A stretch of DNA of 64,000 nt, from positions 62,001 through 126,000 of the forward strand of contig JAEDJD010000003.1 in the NCBI GenBank assembly GCA_016296505.1. The letters run 5' to 3'. The stretch is from Oscillospiraceae bacterium. Lineage in GTDB: Bacteria > Bacillota > Clostridia > Oscillospirales > Ruminococcaceae. This document shows, in pieces, positions 1-8,944 of this stretch. The notes under the pieces were generated by a model. It was not told where the DNA came from and did no database searches. It was given only the letters and a program-made list of their open reading frames with translations. The translations under genes were made by a program, and so were the position numbers. Numbering within the stretch: position 1 is the stretch's first letter; each line of letters starts with the position of its first letter.

Positions 1-19
1 TGATCGGAAAGGAAAGCCT

Positions 20-808
20 ATGCAGATATTGGAAATCGGATATCAGACTCTGCTGCGGCAGGGGGAGAGCGTCTTTCATCCGGACGGCTTGCATGGTGTT
101 TTGCTTGTGCTGACCGGCGGTGCAATGCAGTTCATGCTTGGACGTTCGGACATTCGGGCAGAATCCGGCGATACGCTCCTGATTGCGCCGAATACGCCGC
201 TTCGCATGACTGCGGAGCAGGATCTGCTTTATGACTGGATATTGTTTGTTCCCACTGGTGACGACAGCTTTTATAAGGCATTGCAAATACCCGAAAATAC
301 GCTGCTTCGATTTGGCGATACGGCATTTCTTTCGATGATGATGCAGCAGCTATGCGCCGAATTTTATGCGTCCAATGTCAAACGCGGCGAGATGATCGAC
401 TGTCTGATGAAAGCGCTGCTCATCCGGCTTTCGGAAACCGGCGGCTCGATTGTCAGTCAGCAGTTATCTGCCAATAGTGATCCGCATTATGCGGATTTGG
501 TACGGCTGCGCGAGAAAATCTACGCAAATCCACAGGAAAAGTGGTCTGTGGAGACGCTGTGCGCAGAGGTGAATATGAGCCGCAGCTATTTTCAGCTCGT
601 ATATCGCGAAATCTTCGGCATGACCTGCATTGCGGATGTCATCAACTGCAAGATGAACCGCGCGCGCGATCTGCTGACCTCGACCAGCTATACGATCTCG
701 CATATCGCACAGCTCTGCGGTTATGACAATGAGGAGCATTTTATGCGGCAGTTCAAAAAAAATAACGGTACGACGCCAACTGTCTTCCGGCGCGAGCATC
801 GTACATAA
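20..808 (+). CDS. AraC-family transcriptional regulator
   Basis: 262 residues. The N-terminal ~130 residues look like a cupin-type sensor (beta-rich, with a 'GDTLLIAPNTP' turn typical of AraC_binding domains). The C-terminal ~100 residues hold the two helix-turn-helix motifs of the AraC/XylS family, the second reading 'ISHIAQLCGYDNEEHFMRQFKK'-like. Proteins of this kind usually sense a sugar or metabolite and control a nearby operon; the target here is unknown because the left flank is missing. An AAAGGAAAG ribosome site lies just before the ATG. The AlkD-like gene starts 10 bp downstream on the same strand, so the two are probably cotranscribed. Confidence 0.9.
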   Translation: MQILEIGYQTLLRQGESVFHPDGLHGVLLVLTGGAMQFMLGRSDIRAESGDTLLIAPNTPLRMTAEQDLLYDWILFVPTGDDSFYKALQIPENTLLRFGDTAFLSMMMQQLCAEFYASNVKRGEMIDCLMKALLIRLSETGGSIVSQQLSANSDPHYADLVRLREKIYANPQEKWSVETLCAEVNMSRSYFQLVYREIFGMTCIADVINCKMNRARDLLTSTSYTISHIAQLCGYDNEEHFMRQFKKNNGTTPTVFRREHRT

Positions 809-818
809 AGGAGCGATT

Positions 819-1496
819 ATGCAGAAGATTTCAGAGCAGATTCATGCGCTTGCGGATTCGGACAATGCACGGTTTGTCAGCCGCCTGATCCCACAGATAC
901 CGCCTGCGCAGATTCTAGGCTGTCGAACGCCGGCGCTGCGTGCGTTGGCGAAAGCCCTTGGGACGGAATCCGACGCTGTGCAGACGTTTTTGCAAACGCT
1001 GCCGCATGATTATTTTGACGAGTATCAGCTTCATGCCTTTCTGATTTCACAGATTCGCAGCTTTCCGGAATGTATTGCGGCAGTCTCGGCATTTCTGCCC
1101 TATGTGGATAACTGGGCAACCTGCGATCAGCTTTCTCCGACTGTTTTCCGAAAAGAACCAGCTATGCTGCTGCCGTATCTTGAAGAATGGACGCAGTCGC
1201 AGCGAACCTATACGGTCAGGTTTGCGATCGGGATGTATATGCGGTATTTTCTGGAAGCGCGGTTTGACGCTGCGCAGAGTGATCGGATTGCGGCGATTCG
1301 TTCGGACGAATACTATATCAATATGGAAATTGCGTGGTATTTTGCAACGGCGCTTGCCAAGCAGCCGGCAGCAATTATGCCCTATCTGGAGCAGCGCCGC
1401 CTGCCGGATTGGGTACACAAAAAGACGATTCAGAAATGTATTGAGAGCCGTCGGATTCCCGATGAAACAAAAACATATCTTCGCACGCTGCGCTGA
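819..1496 (+). CDS. AlkD-like DNA alkylation repair protein
   Basis: 225 residues of HEAT-like helical repeats. The family removes alkylated bases (3-methyladenine, 7-methylguanine) without flipping them. The segment 'YVDNWATCDQLS' fits the AlkD W-x3-D active-site element (W99, D103), and a later Trp in 'MEIAWYFATAL' fits the third conserved aromatic. An in-frame ATG 96 bp upstream lies inside the AraC gene. The start chosen here has AAAGGAG five bases before it, so the longer version is unlikely. Function is assigned by family resemblance; some members are non-catalytic. Confidence 0.85.
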   Translation: MQKISEQIHALADSDNARFVSRLIPQIPPAQILGCRTPALRALAKALGTESDAVQTFLQTLPHDYFDEYQLHAFLISQIRSFPECIAAVSAFLPYVDNWATCDQLSPTVFRKEPAMLLPYLEEWTQSQRTYTVRFAIGMYMRYFLEARFDAAQSDRIAAIRSDEYYINMEIAWYFATALAKQPAAIMPYLEQRRLPDWVHKKTIQKCIESRRIPDETKTYLRTLR

Positions 1497-1603
1497 ATTC
1501 ATTTCGCGCGGCGTTTCTTTCAAAATTTTGAAGATTACATGAAAAGAATATGAAAATGCTGGGAATTTCACATTTCTATCACGGTTTCTGCGTATAATGA
1601 CAC

Positions 1604-1665
1604 CAACGCCTGCATCAGACAGCGCATGAAATTCATGTGCGGACAGAAATCTGATGCAGGCGTTG
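1604..1665. repeat. Nested inverted repeat between convergent genes
   Basis: The arms at 1604-1619 and 1650-1665 are a perfect 16-bp inverted repeat. Inside the loop, 1622-1640 forms a second near-perfect hairpin around GAAATTC. The element lies between the convergent AlkD-like gene and lipoprotein gene, so a bidirectional terminator is the simplest role. Neither side has a real T-run, so a cruciform, small RNA or repeat unit is also possible. Confidence 0.6.
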
Positions 1666-1680
1666 TCAATGATATCGGTT

Positions 1681-2589
1681 TTATGGGGCGATCGCAAAAA
1701 CCGTGCCGTTCAGCGGATCGCTCAGGTCGGGCGGCAGTTGTATGGGGCTGAAATCCAATGTGAACGGATCGGTTTCGTAATATGTTGCGCGATAGATGCC
1801 GCCGTTCAGAAAGACCAGCGCGGCTTCGCCCCAATTATTCTGATCGTTCCAGTCGTAGGTAGCGGCGTAGATATTGAATAAGCAGCTTCCTTCTATGGTA
1901 TTGCCGTTCGAGGTGAAGGTCAGCGTGCCGTCGTCACGGAAACAGATTTGTTCATCCAGATTGCCAGTTTTGGTGGTATGCATTTTCCAGTTGCCGAAAA
2001 TCGCGGATTTTACACCGCTGTCCGCAGGCATATATATTTCAGTGTCGATCGGCTGGAATTTCACGGAATCCGCGCAGGCTGCGGTTTTCAGAATTGCGCC
2101 GCAATCGGCAGAGAGCGCCTGATATTCTCGTTTCAGAACGGCGTTTTCCGGCTCGCCGGCGTTTGGGTAAACTGCGCAGACATATTCTTTTCCGGAAAGT
2201 CCGAGAATCATTGCAGGATACGGATCGGACGCGACCTGTTCTGCCGATCGGAATTCAATCGTAAACAATGAGCTGCATACCTCGGCGCGCTCGAAGCAGG
2301 CTAAGCAGTAGACCGTTGTACCGCGGATGATAAAGCGTGATTCCCATGTTTTGGGGAATGTGAGCGAGCAGTCGCCGTTCCGGAAAATCCATTGATAACC
2401 GGCCTCTGTTTCGATCATTTGATCCGTTTTATCGCAGATCGAAACGGTAGAGCCGTTGTGAAGCGTCAGCATAATCATATCGGCTTGAGGCGATGCGCCA
2501 GTCTGACTGGGATCCGGCATATCGCCGCAGGCAGTCAGCGTGCAGATTGCCAAAAGCATTCCGGCACAGATAGATAAAAATTGTTTCAA
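1681..2589 (-). CDS. Putative lipoprotein of unknown function
   Basis: 302 residues starting at a TTG codon. The N-terminus is a lipoprotein signal peptide with lipobox LTAC (Cys21), so the protein should be anchored to the outer face of the membrane. The mature part begins with a Ser/Pro/Gln-rich linker and is followed by beta-rich sequence ('ICFRDDGTLTFTSNGNTIEGS', 'IYAATYDWND') like small lipocalin-type or DUF-type extracellular domains. I cannot name a family. A promoter and an AGGGGG ribosome site precede it on the minus strand. It appears monocistronic. Confidence 0.75.
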   Translation of the reverse strand: MKQFLSICAGMLLAICTLTACGDMPDPSQTGASPQADMIMLTLHNGSTVSICDKTDQMIETEAGYQWIFRNGDCSLTFPKTWESRFIIRGTTVYCLACFERAEVCSSLFTIEFRSAEQVASDPYPAMILGLSGKEYVCAVYPNAGEPENAVLKREYQALSADCGAILKTAACADSVKFQPIDTEIYMPADSGVKSAIFGNWKMHTTKTGNLDEQICFRDDGTLTFTSNGNTIEGSCLFNIYAATYDWNDQNNWGEAALVFLNGGIYRATYYETDPFTLDFSPIQLPPDLSDPLNGTVFAIAP

Positions 2590-2643
2590 ATCGGGACTTG
2601 CCCCCTTTCACGCAGTTGGCATACTGTAAGAATATGTATGTTC

Positions 2644-2672
2644 AGTATAACATGAAAATACAAATCTGTCAA
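2644..2672 (-). promoter_or_regulatory. Promoter of the lipoprotein gene
   Basis: On the minus strand TTGACA and TATACT are separated by 17 bp, about 55 bp upstream of the TTG start. Confidence 0.75.
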
Positions 2673-2774
2673 GCATATACGGATTTTTTTACATGGCGCA
2701 TATGCTTTTTGTGAGGTATGCGGCGTATGTTGTATTGTTCGATTTCTCCGGCGCCGTTTTTTTCATTCTCTCCA

Positions 2775-2803
2775 TTGCATTTCATCGCGTCATATGTTAT
2801 AAT
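2775..2803 (+). promoter_or_regulatory. Promoter of the 284-residue hypothetical gene
   Basis: TTGCAT, 17 bp, TATAAT, with an extended TG one base before the -10 box. Confidence 0.75.
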
Positions 2804-2834
2804 AGAAATACATGAAAATCAAGGAGGATCAATT

Positions 2835-3689
2835 ATGGCGATGGGAATACAGCCGGAGGAGCTGATTGCAGACTATTGTGATCTGGAATTGCTTGCGGAC
2901 GCTCTGTTTCGCGGCAATGACGCGGAAGCGGCTGCTGAAATCGACAAGGCAATGCGCGGATTTCTCGCAGAGCAGCCGGACGATGAAACGCTTTCGCTGC
3001 TTGTAAACTGTCTGTTTGTGGTTTTGCAGTATCATGTGTTTTATGATTATCTGGAGCGTGCGAAGCTGACGCTCGGCGATACGTATGCAGACCGTGCGGC
3101 GATGCGTGCGGACTGGGCGGCGTGGAAACAAGGCGAACCGTTCGGCGACGCGGCATGGCTGAATGCAGAGTCGGCAAAACAGCGCGTATTCGAGGCGCTT
3201 GAGACGCTGCATCTGAATGCGGATGATTTTGACGAATATCCTGCGCCGGAGATGAAAGAACCAAAATGGCAGAAGAAAACCTATGGAAGCTTTGAGCTTG
3301 TCACGATTGCGGACGCCGAGATTACCGATGACGGCGGATTGTTTTCTGACGATGCGCCCGATGGGAAAAACTATGTTCTCCATGACGCGGATGGCGTGAT
3401 TTATTATCTGAACAATATCCGCAAATCGAATGTTCCGGACGGTCTTGGAAGCGAGACCGGCAGACTCTATACTGCTGACGGCAGAATCGACGGCTATACC
3501 GGTACGGAATTGCGTGAGATCGAATTTGAGATCTATGACGGCGGCGTGATTTTTACTTATACCACGGACGGCGTAGACGATTCGGCTGCGGAAAAAGATC
3601 CGCGCTGGATGCCCTATGAAATCTGGGTGCAGGGGCGTATCGCAAAGCGCCGTGCGCGGCAGGCAAAGTTCCTTGCTGCATTTCTATAA
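2835..3689 (+). CDS. Hypothetical acidic protein
   Basis: 284 residues. The start at 2835 is supported by AAGGAGG seven bases upstream; an in-frame extension 39 codons longer crosses the promoter and is rejected. There is no signal peptide or membrane helix. The first ~130 residues look helical ('AAAEIDKAMRGFLAEQ') and the rest alternates short beta strands with acidic turns ('DDGGLFSDDAPDGKNY'). The C-terminus is basic ('RIAKRRARQAK'). I do not recognise the family. It sits 24 bp upstream of whiA on the same strand and probably shares its transcript. Confidence 0.7.
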   Translation: MAMGIQPEELIADYCDLELLADALFRGNDAEAAAEIDKAMRGFLAEQPDDETLSLLVNCLFVVLQYHVFYDYLERAKLTLGDTYADRAAMRADWAAWKQGEPFGDAAWLNAESAKQRVFEALETLHLNADDFDEYPAPEMKEPKWQKKTYGSFELVTIADAEITDDGGLFSDDAPDGKNYVLHDADGVIYYLNNIRKSNVPDGLGSETGRLYTADGRIDGYTGTELREIEFEIYDGGVIFTYTTDGVDDSAAEKDPRWMPYEIWVQGRIAKRRARQAKFLAAFL

Positions 3690-3713
3690 TTCAGGCAATC
3701 GGAGGTGATCCCG

Positions 3714-4625
3714 ATGGCGTCCTTTTCGAGTCAGGTCAAAACCGAGATTTGCGGCAGTATCCGGAAGCCTGCGGAACGCCGTGCTTTTCTGACCGGCATT
3801 CTGCTTGCTGCACGCAGACGTACCGCAACGGAAATTACGCTGCAAACGGAATGTGAAGCGTTTGCAGAGCTGTTCCCGAAGCTTGTGCAAAGCGTTGGCA
3901 GCGGCGTCCGCTATGATACGGAATTCCATACCCGTTCCGGTAAACTGCCGGTCTGGTGTTTTGTCGTCAATGGTGCAGAGCAGGTCGCCGCGCTGACAAA
4001 GCCTCTGAATCTGTCGGCTGCTGAAAGCGCTGCGGTGCTTGCCGGACTCGGCGGCAGAGCGCTTGCGTATGCGGCTGCGGGATGCTTTGTGCTATGCGGC
4101 AGCGTGACCGATCCGGATCGGGGATATCATTTGGAAATGGCGCTTTCCGATCCGGCGCTTGCGGCAGCGTTTCCGGAGCTGTTGGCAGCCGTACAGCCGG
4201 ATATTCGCTTTAAAACAACCGTCCGGAAGCATGATACAGTATTGTATCTCAAGCAGAATGAGCAGATTTGTGACGCACTGACCTTTTTCGGCGCACCGAA
4301 TGCGTCCATGGAGCTTGCCGCACGGCAGGTCTACAAGAATGTACGAAGCATGACCAATCGCCGCATTAACTGCGATATGGCGAATATCGACAGGAGCGTT
4401 GCGGCAGGCGAGCAGCAGATCGCGGATATTCAGCTGATACAAAGCGCAATCGGACTGGACGCGCTTCCGGCTGTTTTACAGGAGATTGCAGCGGCACGCT
4501 TAGCCGATCCGGACGCAAGTTTACGCGAACTCGGTGCAAAGATGAATCCGCCGCTTTCGCGATCCGGCGTGAATCACCGTTTGCAGCGTATCTCGGAGAT
4601 TGCGCAAAAATATAAAAATAATTAG
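3714..4625 (+). CDS. whiA: WhiA-type DNA-binding protein
   Basis: 303 residues. WhiA combines a degenerate LAGLIDADG-endonuclease-like N-terminal domain with a C-terminal helix-turn-helix. In Firmicutes it affects cell division and chromosome segregation; in actinomycetes it controls sporulation. The opening 'SFSSQVKTEICG' and the C-terminal 'LGAKMNPPLSRSGVNHRLQRI' are hallmarks. The ATG at 3714 has GGAGGTGATC at good spacing; a GTG three codons earlier overlaps that site. Unusually, the common neighbours rapZ and yvcK are not beside it. A strong terminator begins at its stop codon. Confidence 0.92.
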   Translation: MASFSSQVKTEICGSIRKPAERRAFLTGILLAARRRTATEITLQTECEAFAELFPKLVQSVGSGVRYDTEFHTRSGKLPVWCFVVNGAEQVAALTKPLNLSAAESAAVLAGLGGRALAYAAAGCFVLCGSVTDPDRGYHLEMALSDPALAAAFPELLAAVQPDIRFKTTVRKHDTVLYLKQNEQICDALTFFGAPNASMELAARQVYKNVRSMTNRRINCDMANIDRSVAAGEQQIADIQLIQSAIGLDALPAVLQEIAAARLADPDASLRELGAKMNPPLSRSGVNHRLQRISEIAQKYKNN

Positions 4626-4660
4626 ACGTCTGCGCGTTTTGCACAGACGTCTTTGCTTTT
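4624..4660 (+). terminator. Terminator after whiA
   Basis: A 9-bp perfect stem (AGACGTCTG/CAGACGTCT) is followed by TTGCTTTT. It also lies just beyond the stop of the convergent gene. Confidence 0.85.
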
Positions 4661-5591
4661 ACTGCGAGTCGTTTGAGGAAATGTGAAGCGTGTCAATCAC
4701 AGCGTCAAGCAATGTTTTTGCTTGCTCATAAGCGATTTGACAGTCCTCCAGCGAGTTCATATTTTCCTGCGGAATACGCAGCGCGAGATAACTGCCGGGA
4801 TGCAGCGCGGCGGACAGTCCGACCTGCTCGGCAAAATCCGTCCCATCCAGCAAAAATTTGCGTCCGCTGACATTGCTGCAATCCGGATACAGCGTATCCA
4901 GTTCAACGAACATATCCTCCGGCTGTAAATATGTTTCCGCTTCCGGATCGACCAGTACAAGCATACAGGTACACGATTGGAACTGCACCAGAAGCTGTGT
5001 ATTATAAGCTGCCGAATAAGAACCGCTCATATCCATATTTGCTTTGGAAACAGGAATGTAGATGGATTGAATCAGCGCTTTGCCGTCGGCGTTATAGTCG
5101 GGGCACAGCGATTCCAGCCATGTATCAAGTTTTTCGCTTTCCGAATAGAATTCGGAATGATCGGTCAGAAGCATGATCCGGAGATCGGGATTCTCCCTCG
5201 TTACGTAATCATATATCAGAAACGCAGCGACCGGGATACAGAATGCCGCGATACCAAGCCACCATTTTGCGTGATAGAACCAGTTTCCGATTTTTTGGAA
5301 TACGGTATATTTTTTTTCCGTTTCTGCGTCGCCAAAGATCTTATCGCTGTCCTCGATGACGCCCTGCTTCAGACGAATGAGGTCAACCTTTTCCTCTGCA
5401 AGCTCTTTGGCGTATTCTTCGCGCGCCTGATATGCCGCTTCTTCGGCGTCTGCCTGCCGCTTGCGTTCCTTCAGCTCGTTCTCGCGCTGTAGTTTTGCAC
5501 GAAGCTCCATTGCGTTATGAAAAGCGGAGACTTTTTGCGCTTTCCCCATATCAGCCGGATCGTTCGGGTGTGTTTTTTGTTCGTCCTGCAT
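4659..5591 (-). CDS. Coiled-coil, single-pass membrane protein, unknown function
   Basis: 310 residues. Residues ~25-85 are a highly charged Glu/Lys/Arg-rich helix, probably a cytoplasmic coiled coil. A membrane helix follows at ~112-130 ('WWLGIAAFCIPVAAFLIYDYV'). The remaining ~180 residues would be extracytoplasmic and contain 'LRIMLLTDHSEFYSES', which resembles domains seen in bacterial accessory membrane proteins. The ATG at 5591 is preferred over one three codons upstream because AAGGA is then correctly spaced. It converges on whiA. No family name can be given with confidence. Confidence 0.7.
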   Translation of the reverse strand: MQDEQKTHPNDPADMGKAQKVSAFHNAMELRAKLQRENELKERKRQADAEEAAYQAREEYAKELAEEKVDLIRLKQGVIEDSDKIFGDAETEKKYTVFQKIGNWFYHAKWWLGIAAFCIPVAAFLIYDYVTRENPDLRIMLLTDHSEFYSESEKLDTWLESLCPDYNADGKALIQSIYIPVSKANMDMSGSYSAAYNTQLLVQFQSCTCMLVLVDPEAETYLQPEDMFVELDTLYPDCSNVSGRKFLLDGTDFAEQVGLSAALHPGSYLALRIPQENMNSLEDCQIAYEQAKTLLDAVIDTLHISSNDSQ

Positions 5592-5682
5592 TACTATCAT
5601 CCTTTCGTCTATTTTTTATAACATAATGGCACGAAAATCACAATGCGTATTTGCGTAAAATCAAATAAAAAGGATGTTTTTT

Positions 5683-6561
5683 TCATCGGGAGATAATCTC
5701 CTCCCATGCAGTCGGCTTCGCAGACAGCGTATTCAGCGTATAATACTGCAAAATATACTGTGCGTCTGTTACGCTCAGATCGCCGCTGCGGTCAACGTCC
5801 GCCGCACGGAATGCCATCTCGCTGAGTCCGCTTGGATTGTCTGCCATCAGCTCTGCGTAGGCTTTTAGGGCGATTTGCGCGTCGATGACGTCAACGCTGC
5901 CATTGCCGTCGATATCGCCGCGGAGCGGTTCGGGCATAGTCGGCGTTGTTACGGTTGTCAGAGTCGTTGTATTGGTTGAAGCCGTTGTTGTATTTGTCGC
6001 AGCCGTTGATGTTTCAGTTGTAACGAGCGTAGTTTCGGGCGAAGTCGTGGTGATTGCGCCAATATGGACGATGCCATTTTGCGTATCAAATTTCGCTTCG
6101 CTGAAATCTGCATGAAAGGTCGATTCCTGATTGACCTGAACGCCGATTGCCGCGTCGCCGGACGCCCCGTTTTTGATCGCAAATTGCAGCGTTGCAAGCA
6201 CGCAGTCCGCAGTATAATCAACGCTGCCGTCGGTGTCCCAGTTGAGCGTATAAGGTATCACGGTTTTGTCACCGCCGGAAATGAAAACTGCGTTGCTCCA
6301 GTCAGCCTGATTGGACGCGTCCAGCAGCGTAAGCTTCTGCGGGTCGTATTCGATATTCAGGCTGAGCGCGGCAATGCCGGGGTTATTTTGTACGGCAAGC
6401 TCTACCGTGACGGTTTCGCCGGATTGTGCAAAGACCTCCGACGCAGCAATCATTGGAGCGACTGCTGCGTGTTCCGCAGACGCGCTGCGCAGCAGAACGC
6501 CGGAACTCAATGCGCTGGCGGTCAGCAAGCCGGCAAACAAAAATGTCAGATGATGTTTCAT
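5683..6561 (-). CDS. Cohesin-dockerin adaptor scaffoldin
   Basis: 292 residues, secreted (signal peptide to about residue 29). Residues ~36-169 look like one cohesin module: 'SGETVTVELAVQNNPGIAA' then 'IEYDPQKLTLLDA', ending 'GIVHIG'. A Thr/Ser-rich linker (~171-211) leads to a C-terminal dockerin (~214-292) with two calcium loops, 'DIDGNGSVDVID' and 'DVDRSGDLSVTD'. Single-cohesin plus dockerin proteins (ScaC in R. flavefaciens) act as adaptors: the dockerin plugs into a scaffoldin while the cohesin offers a different specificity. It is divergent from the dockerin-bearing GH26 gene. The cohesin call rests on motif recognition; another carbohydrate-binding beta-sandwich is the main alternative. 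Confidence 0.8.
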   Translation of the reverse strand: MKHHLTFLFAGLLTASALSSGVLLRSASAEHAAVAPMIAASEVFAQSGETVTVELAVQNNPGIAALSLNIEYDPQKLTLLDASNQADWSNAVFISGGDKTVIPYTLNWDTDGSVDYTADCVLATLQFAIKNGASGDAAIGVQVNQESTFHADFSEAKFDTQNGIVHIGAITTTSPETTLVTTETSTAATNTTTASTNTTTLTTVTTPTMPEPLRGDIDGNGSVDVIDAQIALKAYAELMADNPSGLSEMAFRAADVDRSGDLSVTDAQYILQYYTLNTLSAKPTAWEEIISR

Positions 6562-6637
6562 GGATGACCTCCGTATATCACTGCGCGCGTATCGGGTACG
6601 CGTTTTCTGTGATTTTAGTCGGGATATGGTTAGGTAT

Positions 6638-6667
6638 ATTATAGCATTTGCCGATACGCTTTGTCAA
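6638..6667 (-). promoter_or_regulatory. Promoter of the cohesin-dockerin gene
   Basis: TTGACA, 18 bp, TATAAT on the minus strand, about 75 bp upstream of the start codon. Confidence 0.75.
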
Positions 6668-6749
6668 GCGGATGGTAGACAGGTTCCACAGTTTAACGGC
6701 TTGGAGAGCGCTTGCGCTTTGCACATCACTTCAAATTTATAGAAAACAC

Positions 6750-6778
6750 TTGAATTTATTGTGTATTTGTGATATAAT
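6750..6778 (+). promoter_or_regulatory. Promoter of the GH26 gene
   Basis: TTGAAT, 17 bp, TATAAT. It is divergent from the cohesin-dockerin promoter ~85 bp away, so the two genes could share regulation. Confidence 0.7.
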
Positions 6779-6856
6779 CAAAATAGAATCGCAGAATAGA
6801 ATATCTGCGGTAAAGAGAGAATCTGATATATAGATATGATTTAGGAGAGAGTTGCT

Positions 6857-8863
6857 ATGAAAACAATTATTTGTAGGCTGACAGCCGGCTTATCTGCCGC
6901 TGTCATCATTTGCGGCGTGCTATCGTCGCTGCCTGTTACGGCTGTGGATTCCGCAGAGCCGTTCCGGATCGAGGGAGAAGCGCTTGAGGGTGCGGATACA
7001 TGGACTTCGATCTATGAAACCGCGCTTCCCGGCTATAGCGGCGAGGGCTTTGCCTATCTGACAAATGCTGCGCTCAGCTTTTCCATGGAAGTTCCGGCAG
7101 ACGGAATGTATGCAATTACCGTGCACGGCGCCCAGATTCTCAATGAGGAGGGGCGTTATCAGACCGTTTCCGTCAACGGCAGCGAATATCATACGACAGT
7201 GCCGTATACCAGCGAATGGACGGATTTTGATTTCGGTATTGTGCGTCTGAAAAAAGGCGAAAATACGATTTCATTCCTCAATAAATACGGGTATATGGCG
7301 ATTGACTATGTGACCGTTTCCGAGGCGGAATTCCCCGATCTGACAGTGGCGGACGCCGTTCCGCGCGATCCGGACGCGACGCCGGAAGCAAAAGCGCTGA
7401 TGTCCTATCTCCACAGCGTTTACGGCAAGCAGATTCTTGCCGGTCAGCAGCAGATCTACGGCGGCGGCAATGAGATTCAGACTACCATTCGCTACGACGC
7501 CGCGGCAGACGCCTGCGTTGATTCGGACGGCAATACCTATACCATCGACAGAGACAGCAAGGATCAGGATGAGCAGGGCAATGTGTTCTATTGGCACTGT
7601 GTCGGTGAAGATGGTCAGGTTTATAATTATAGCACGCAGAATCGGAACTATATTTATAATAATTATAACAACGACATCAACCTGATTTATGAGATGACCG
7701 GCAAATATCCGGCAATTCAGGGCTTTGATTTCGGCAGCTATTGCCCCTGCTACCGCTGGGATGACGGCGTTGCAAACCGCATGATCGAATGGACAAACGA
7801 GAAAGGCGGTATCTGTACGGCGTCGTGGCATATCAATGTCCCGACCAGAATGGCAGATTATACGCTCGGAGAGCCGCTCGATTTCGCGTTGACAACCTAC
7901 AGCGAGAAAACAGACTTTGTAACTGCGAATTGCATGAAAGAGGGTACAACCGAATATGAATACTTCAAGCTTTGCATGGAGTATCTTGCGGAGGAACTGC
8001 TCAAGCTGCAGGCTGCCAATGTTCCGGTGCTTTTCCGTCCGTTCCATGAGGCGGAAGGCAATGGCGGTAAGGACGGTAAAGGCGCATGGTTCTGGTGGGC
8101 GAAGGAAGGCGCAGAGGTCTATAAGGCGCTTTGGGCTTATCTTCAGGATACCCTCGAAAACGAGTATGGTCTGCATAATCTGATCTGGGAGCAGAATCTC
8201 TATGCGTGGTCGGATGAATCGGCGCTCTGGTATTCCGGCGACGACAGAGTTGACATCGCTGCGTTCGATAAGTATAATACCCAGTATAATCGCCATGACG
8301 GCAAAACATCCGGCCCGAATCTGGATGCGGAAGCTGGTATTTTCTATAAGCTCGTCGATCATGTCAACGGTAAAAAGATGGTTGCCATGGCGGAGAACGA
8401 CTCGATTCCAAGTATGGATAATATGCTGATCGAGCACGCTTACTGGCTGTATTTCTGCCCGTGGTATGATTCTTCTCAGGCGGCGTTCGTCACCGGCGAA
8501 AACTATCAGGATCATGCAGAGGTCAAAACCCTCTATAACAGCGATTTTTGCGTGACGCTGGATGAACTGCCGGAGGATTTATTCAAGGGCGGCGCGGCGC
8601 AGACGACAAGTACCCAGAAAACGACGGAAACGACTACCACAACGGCTTCGTCCCAGAACGGCGGCGCGATATTTCTGGGCGACGTTAATCTTGATGGGGG
8701 TGTTGACGTTTCGGACGCGGTTCTTCTGGCACGGTTTGTCGCAGAGGACGCGGCAGCGAAAATTACAACGCAGGGAAAACAAAACGCAGATATGAACGAA
8801 AACGGTAAGCCCGATGGCGACGATATGATTCTGATTCTGAAAAAGATTGCGAAAATCATTTAA
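6857..8863 (+). CDS. Secreted beta-mannanase (GH26) with CBM and dockerin
   Basis: 668 residues. Order: signal peptide (1-~30); a carbohydrate-binding beta-sandwich of CBM35 type (~35-160, starting 'FRIEGEALEG' and ending 'MAIDYVTVSEAEFPDL'); GH26 catalytic domain (~170-575); Thr-rich linker (~590-603); dockerin (~609-668). GH26 enzymes cut beta-1,4-mannan with retention. The acid/base Glu fits E398 in 'LFRPFHEAEG' and the nucleophile fits E513 in 'MVAMAENDSIPS'. The second dockerin loop ('DMNENGKPDGDD') is less canonical than the first ('DVNLDGGVDVSD'). The dockerin should attach the enzyme to a cellulosome scaffold. GGAGAGAG precedes the ATG. Confidence 0.92.
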   Translation: MKTIICRLTAGLSAAVIICGVLSSLPVTAVDSAEPFRIEGEALEGADTWTSIYETALPGYSGEGFAYLTNAALSFSMEVPADGMYAITVHGAQILNEEGRYQTVSVNGSEYHTTVPYTSEWTDFDFGIVRLKKGENTISFLNKYGYMAIDYVTVSEAEFPDLTVADAVPRDPDATPEAKALMSYLHSVYGKQILAGQQQIYGGGNEIQTTIRYDAAADACVDSDGNTYTIDRDSKDQDEQGNVFYWHCVGEDGQVYNYSTQNRNYIYNNYNNDINLIYEMTGKYPAIQGFDFGSYCPCYRWDDGVANRMIEWTNEKGGICTASWHINVPTRMADYTLGEPLDFALTTYSEKTDFVTANCMKEGTTEYEYFKLCMEYLAEELLKLQAANVPVLFRPFHEAEGNGGKDGKGAWFWWAKEGAEVYKALWAYLQDTLENEYGLHNLIWEQNLYAWSDESALWYSGDDRVDIAAFDKYNTQYNRHDGKTSGPNLDAEAGIFYKLVDHVNGKKMVAMAENDSIPSMDNMLIEHAYWLYFCPWYDSSQAAFVTGENYQDHAEVKTLYNSDFCVTLDELPEDLFKGGAAQTTSTQKTTETTTTTASSQNGGAIFLGDVNLDGGVDVSDAVLLARFVAEDAAAKITTQGKQNADMNENGKPDGDDMILILKKIAKII

Positions 8864-8873
8864 AAGCTTATAT

Positions 8874-8918
8874 TTGCTGCATAGATGACGCGTTGTTTGT
8901 CATCTGTGCAGCAATTCT
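8874..8918 (+). terminator. Hairpin after the GH26 gene
   Basis: A 16-bp stem with one G-U pair (8874-8889 with 8899-8914). The following T content is low, so termination may be partial. Confidence 0.55.
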
Positions 8919-8944
8919 GCAATGCAGACAAACGGAGGATTGAC

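Noticed and set aside
5885..6115. Val-rich plus-strand frame opposite the Thr-rich linker
   Set aside because: Reverse complement of the cohesin-dockerin linker; repeated Thr codons read as Val.
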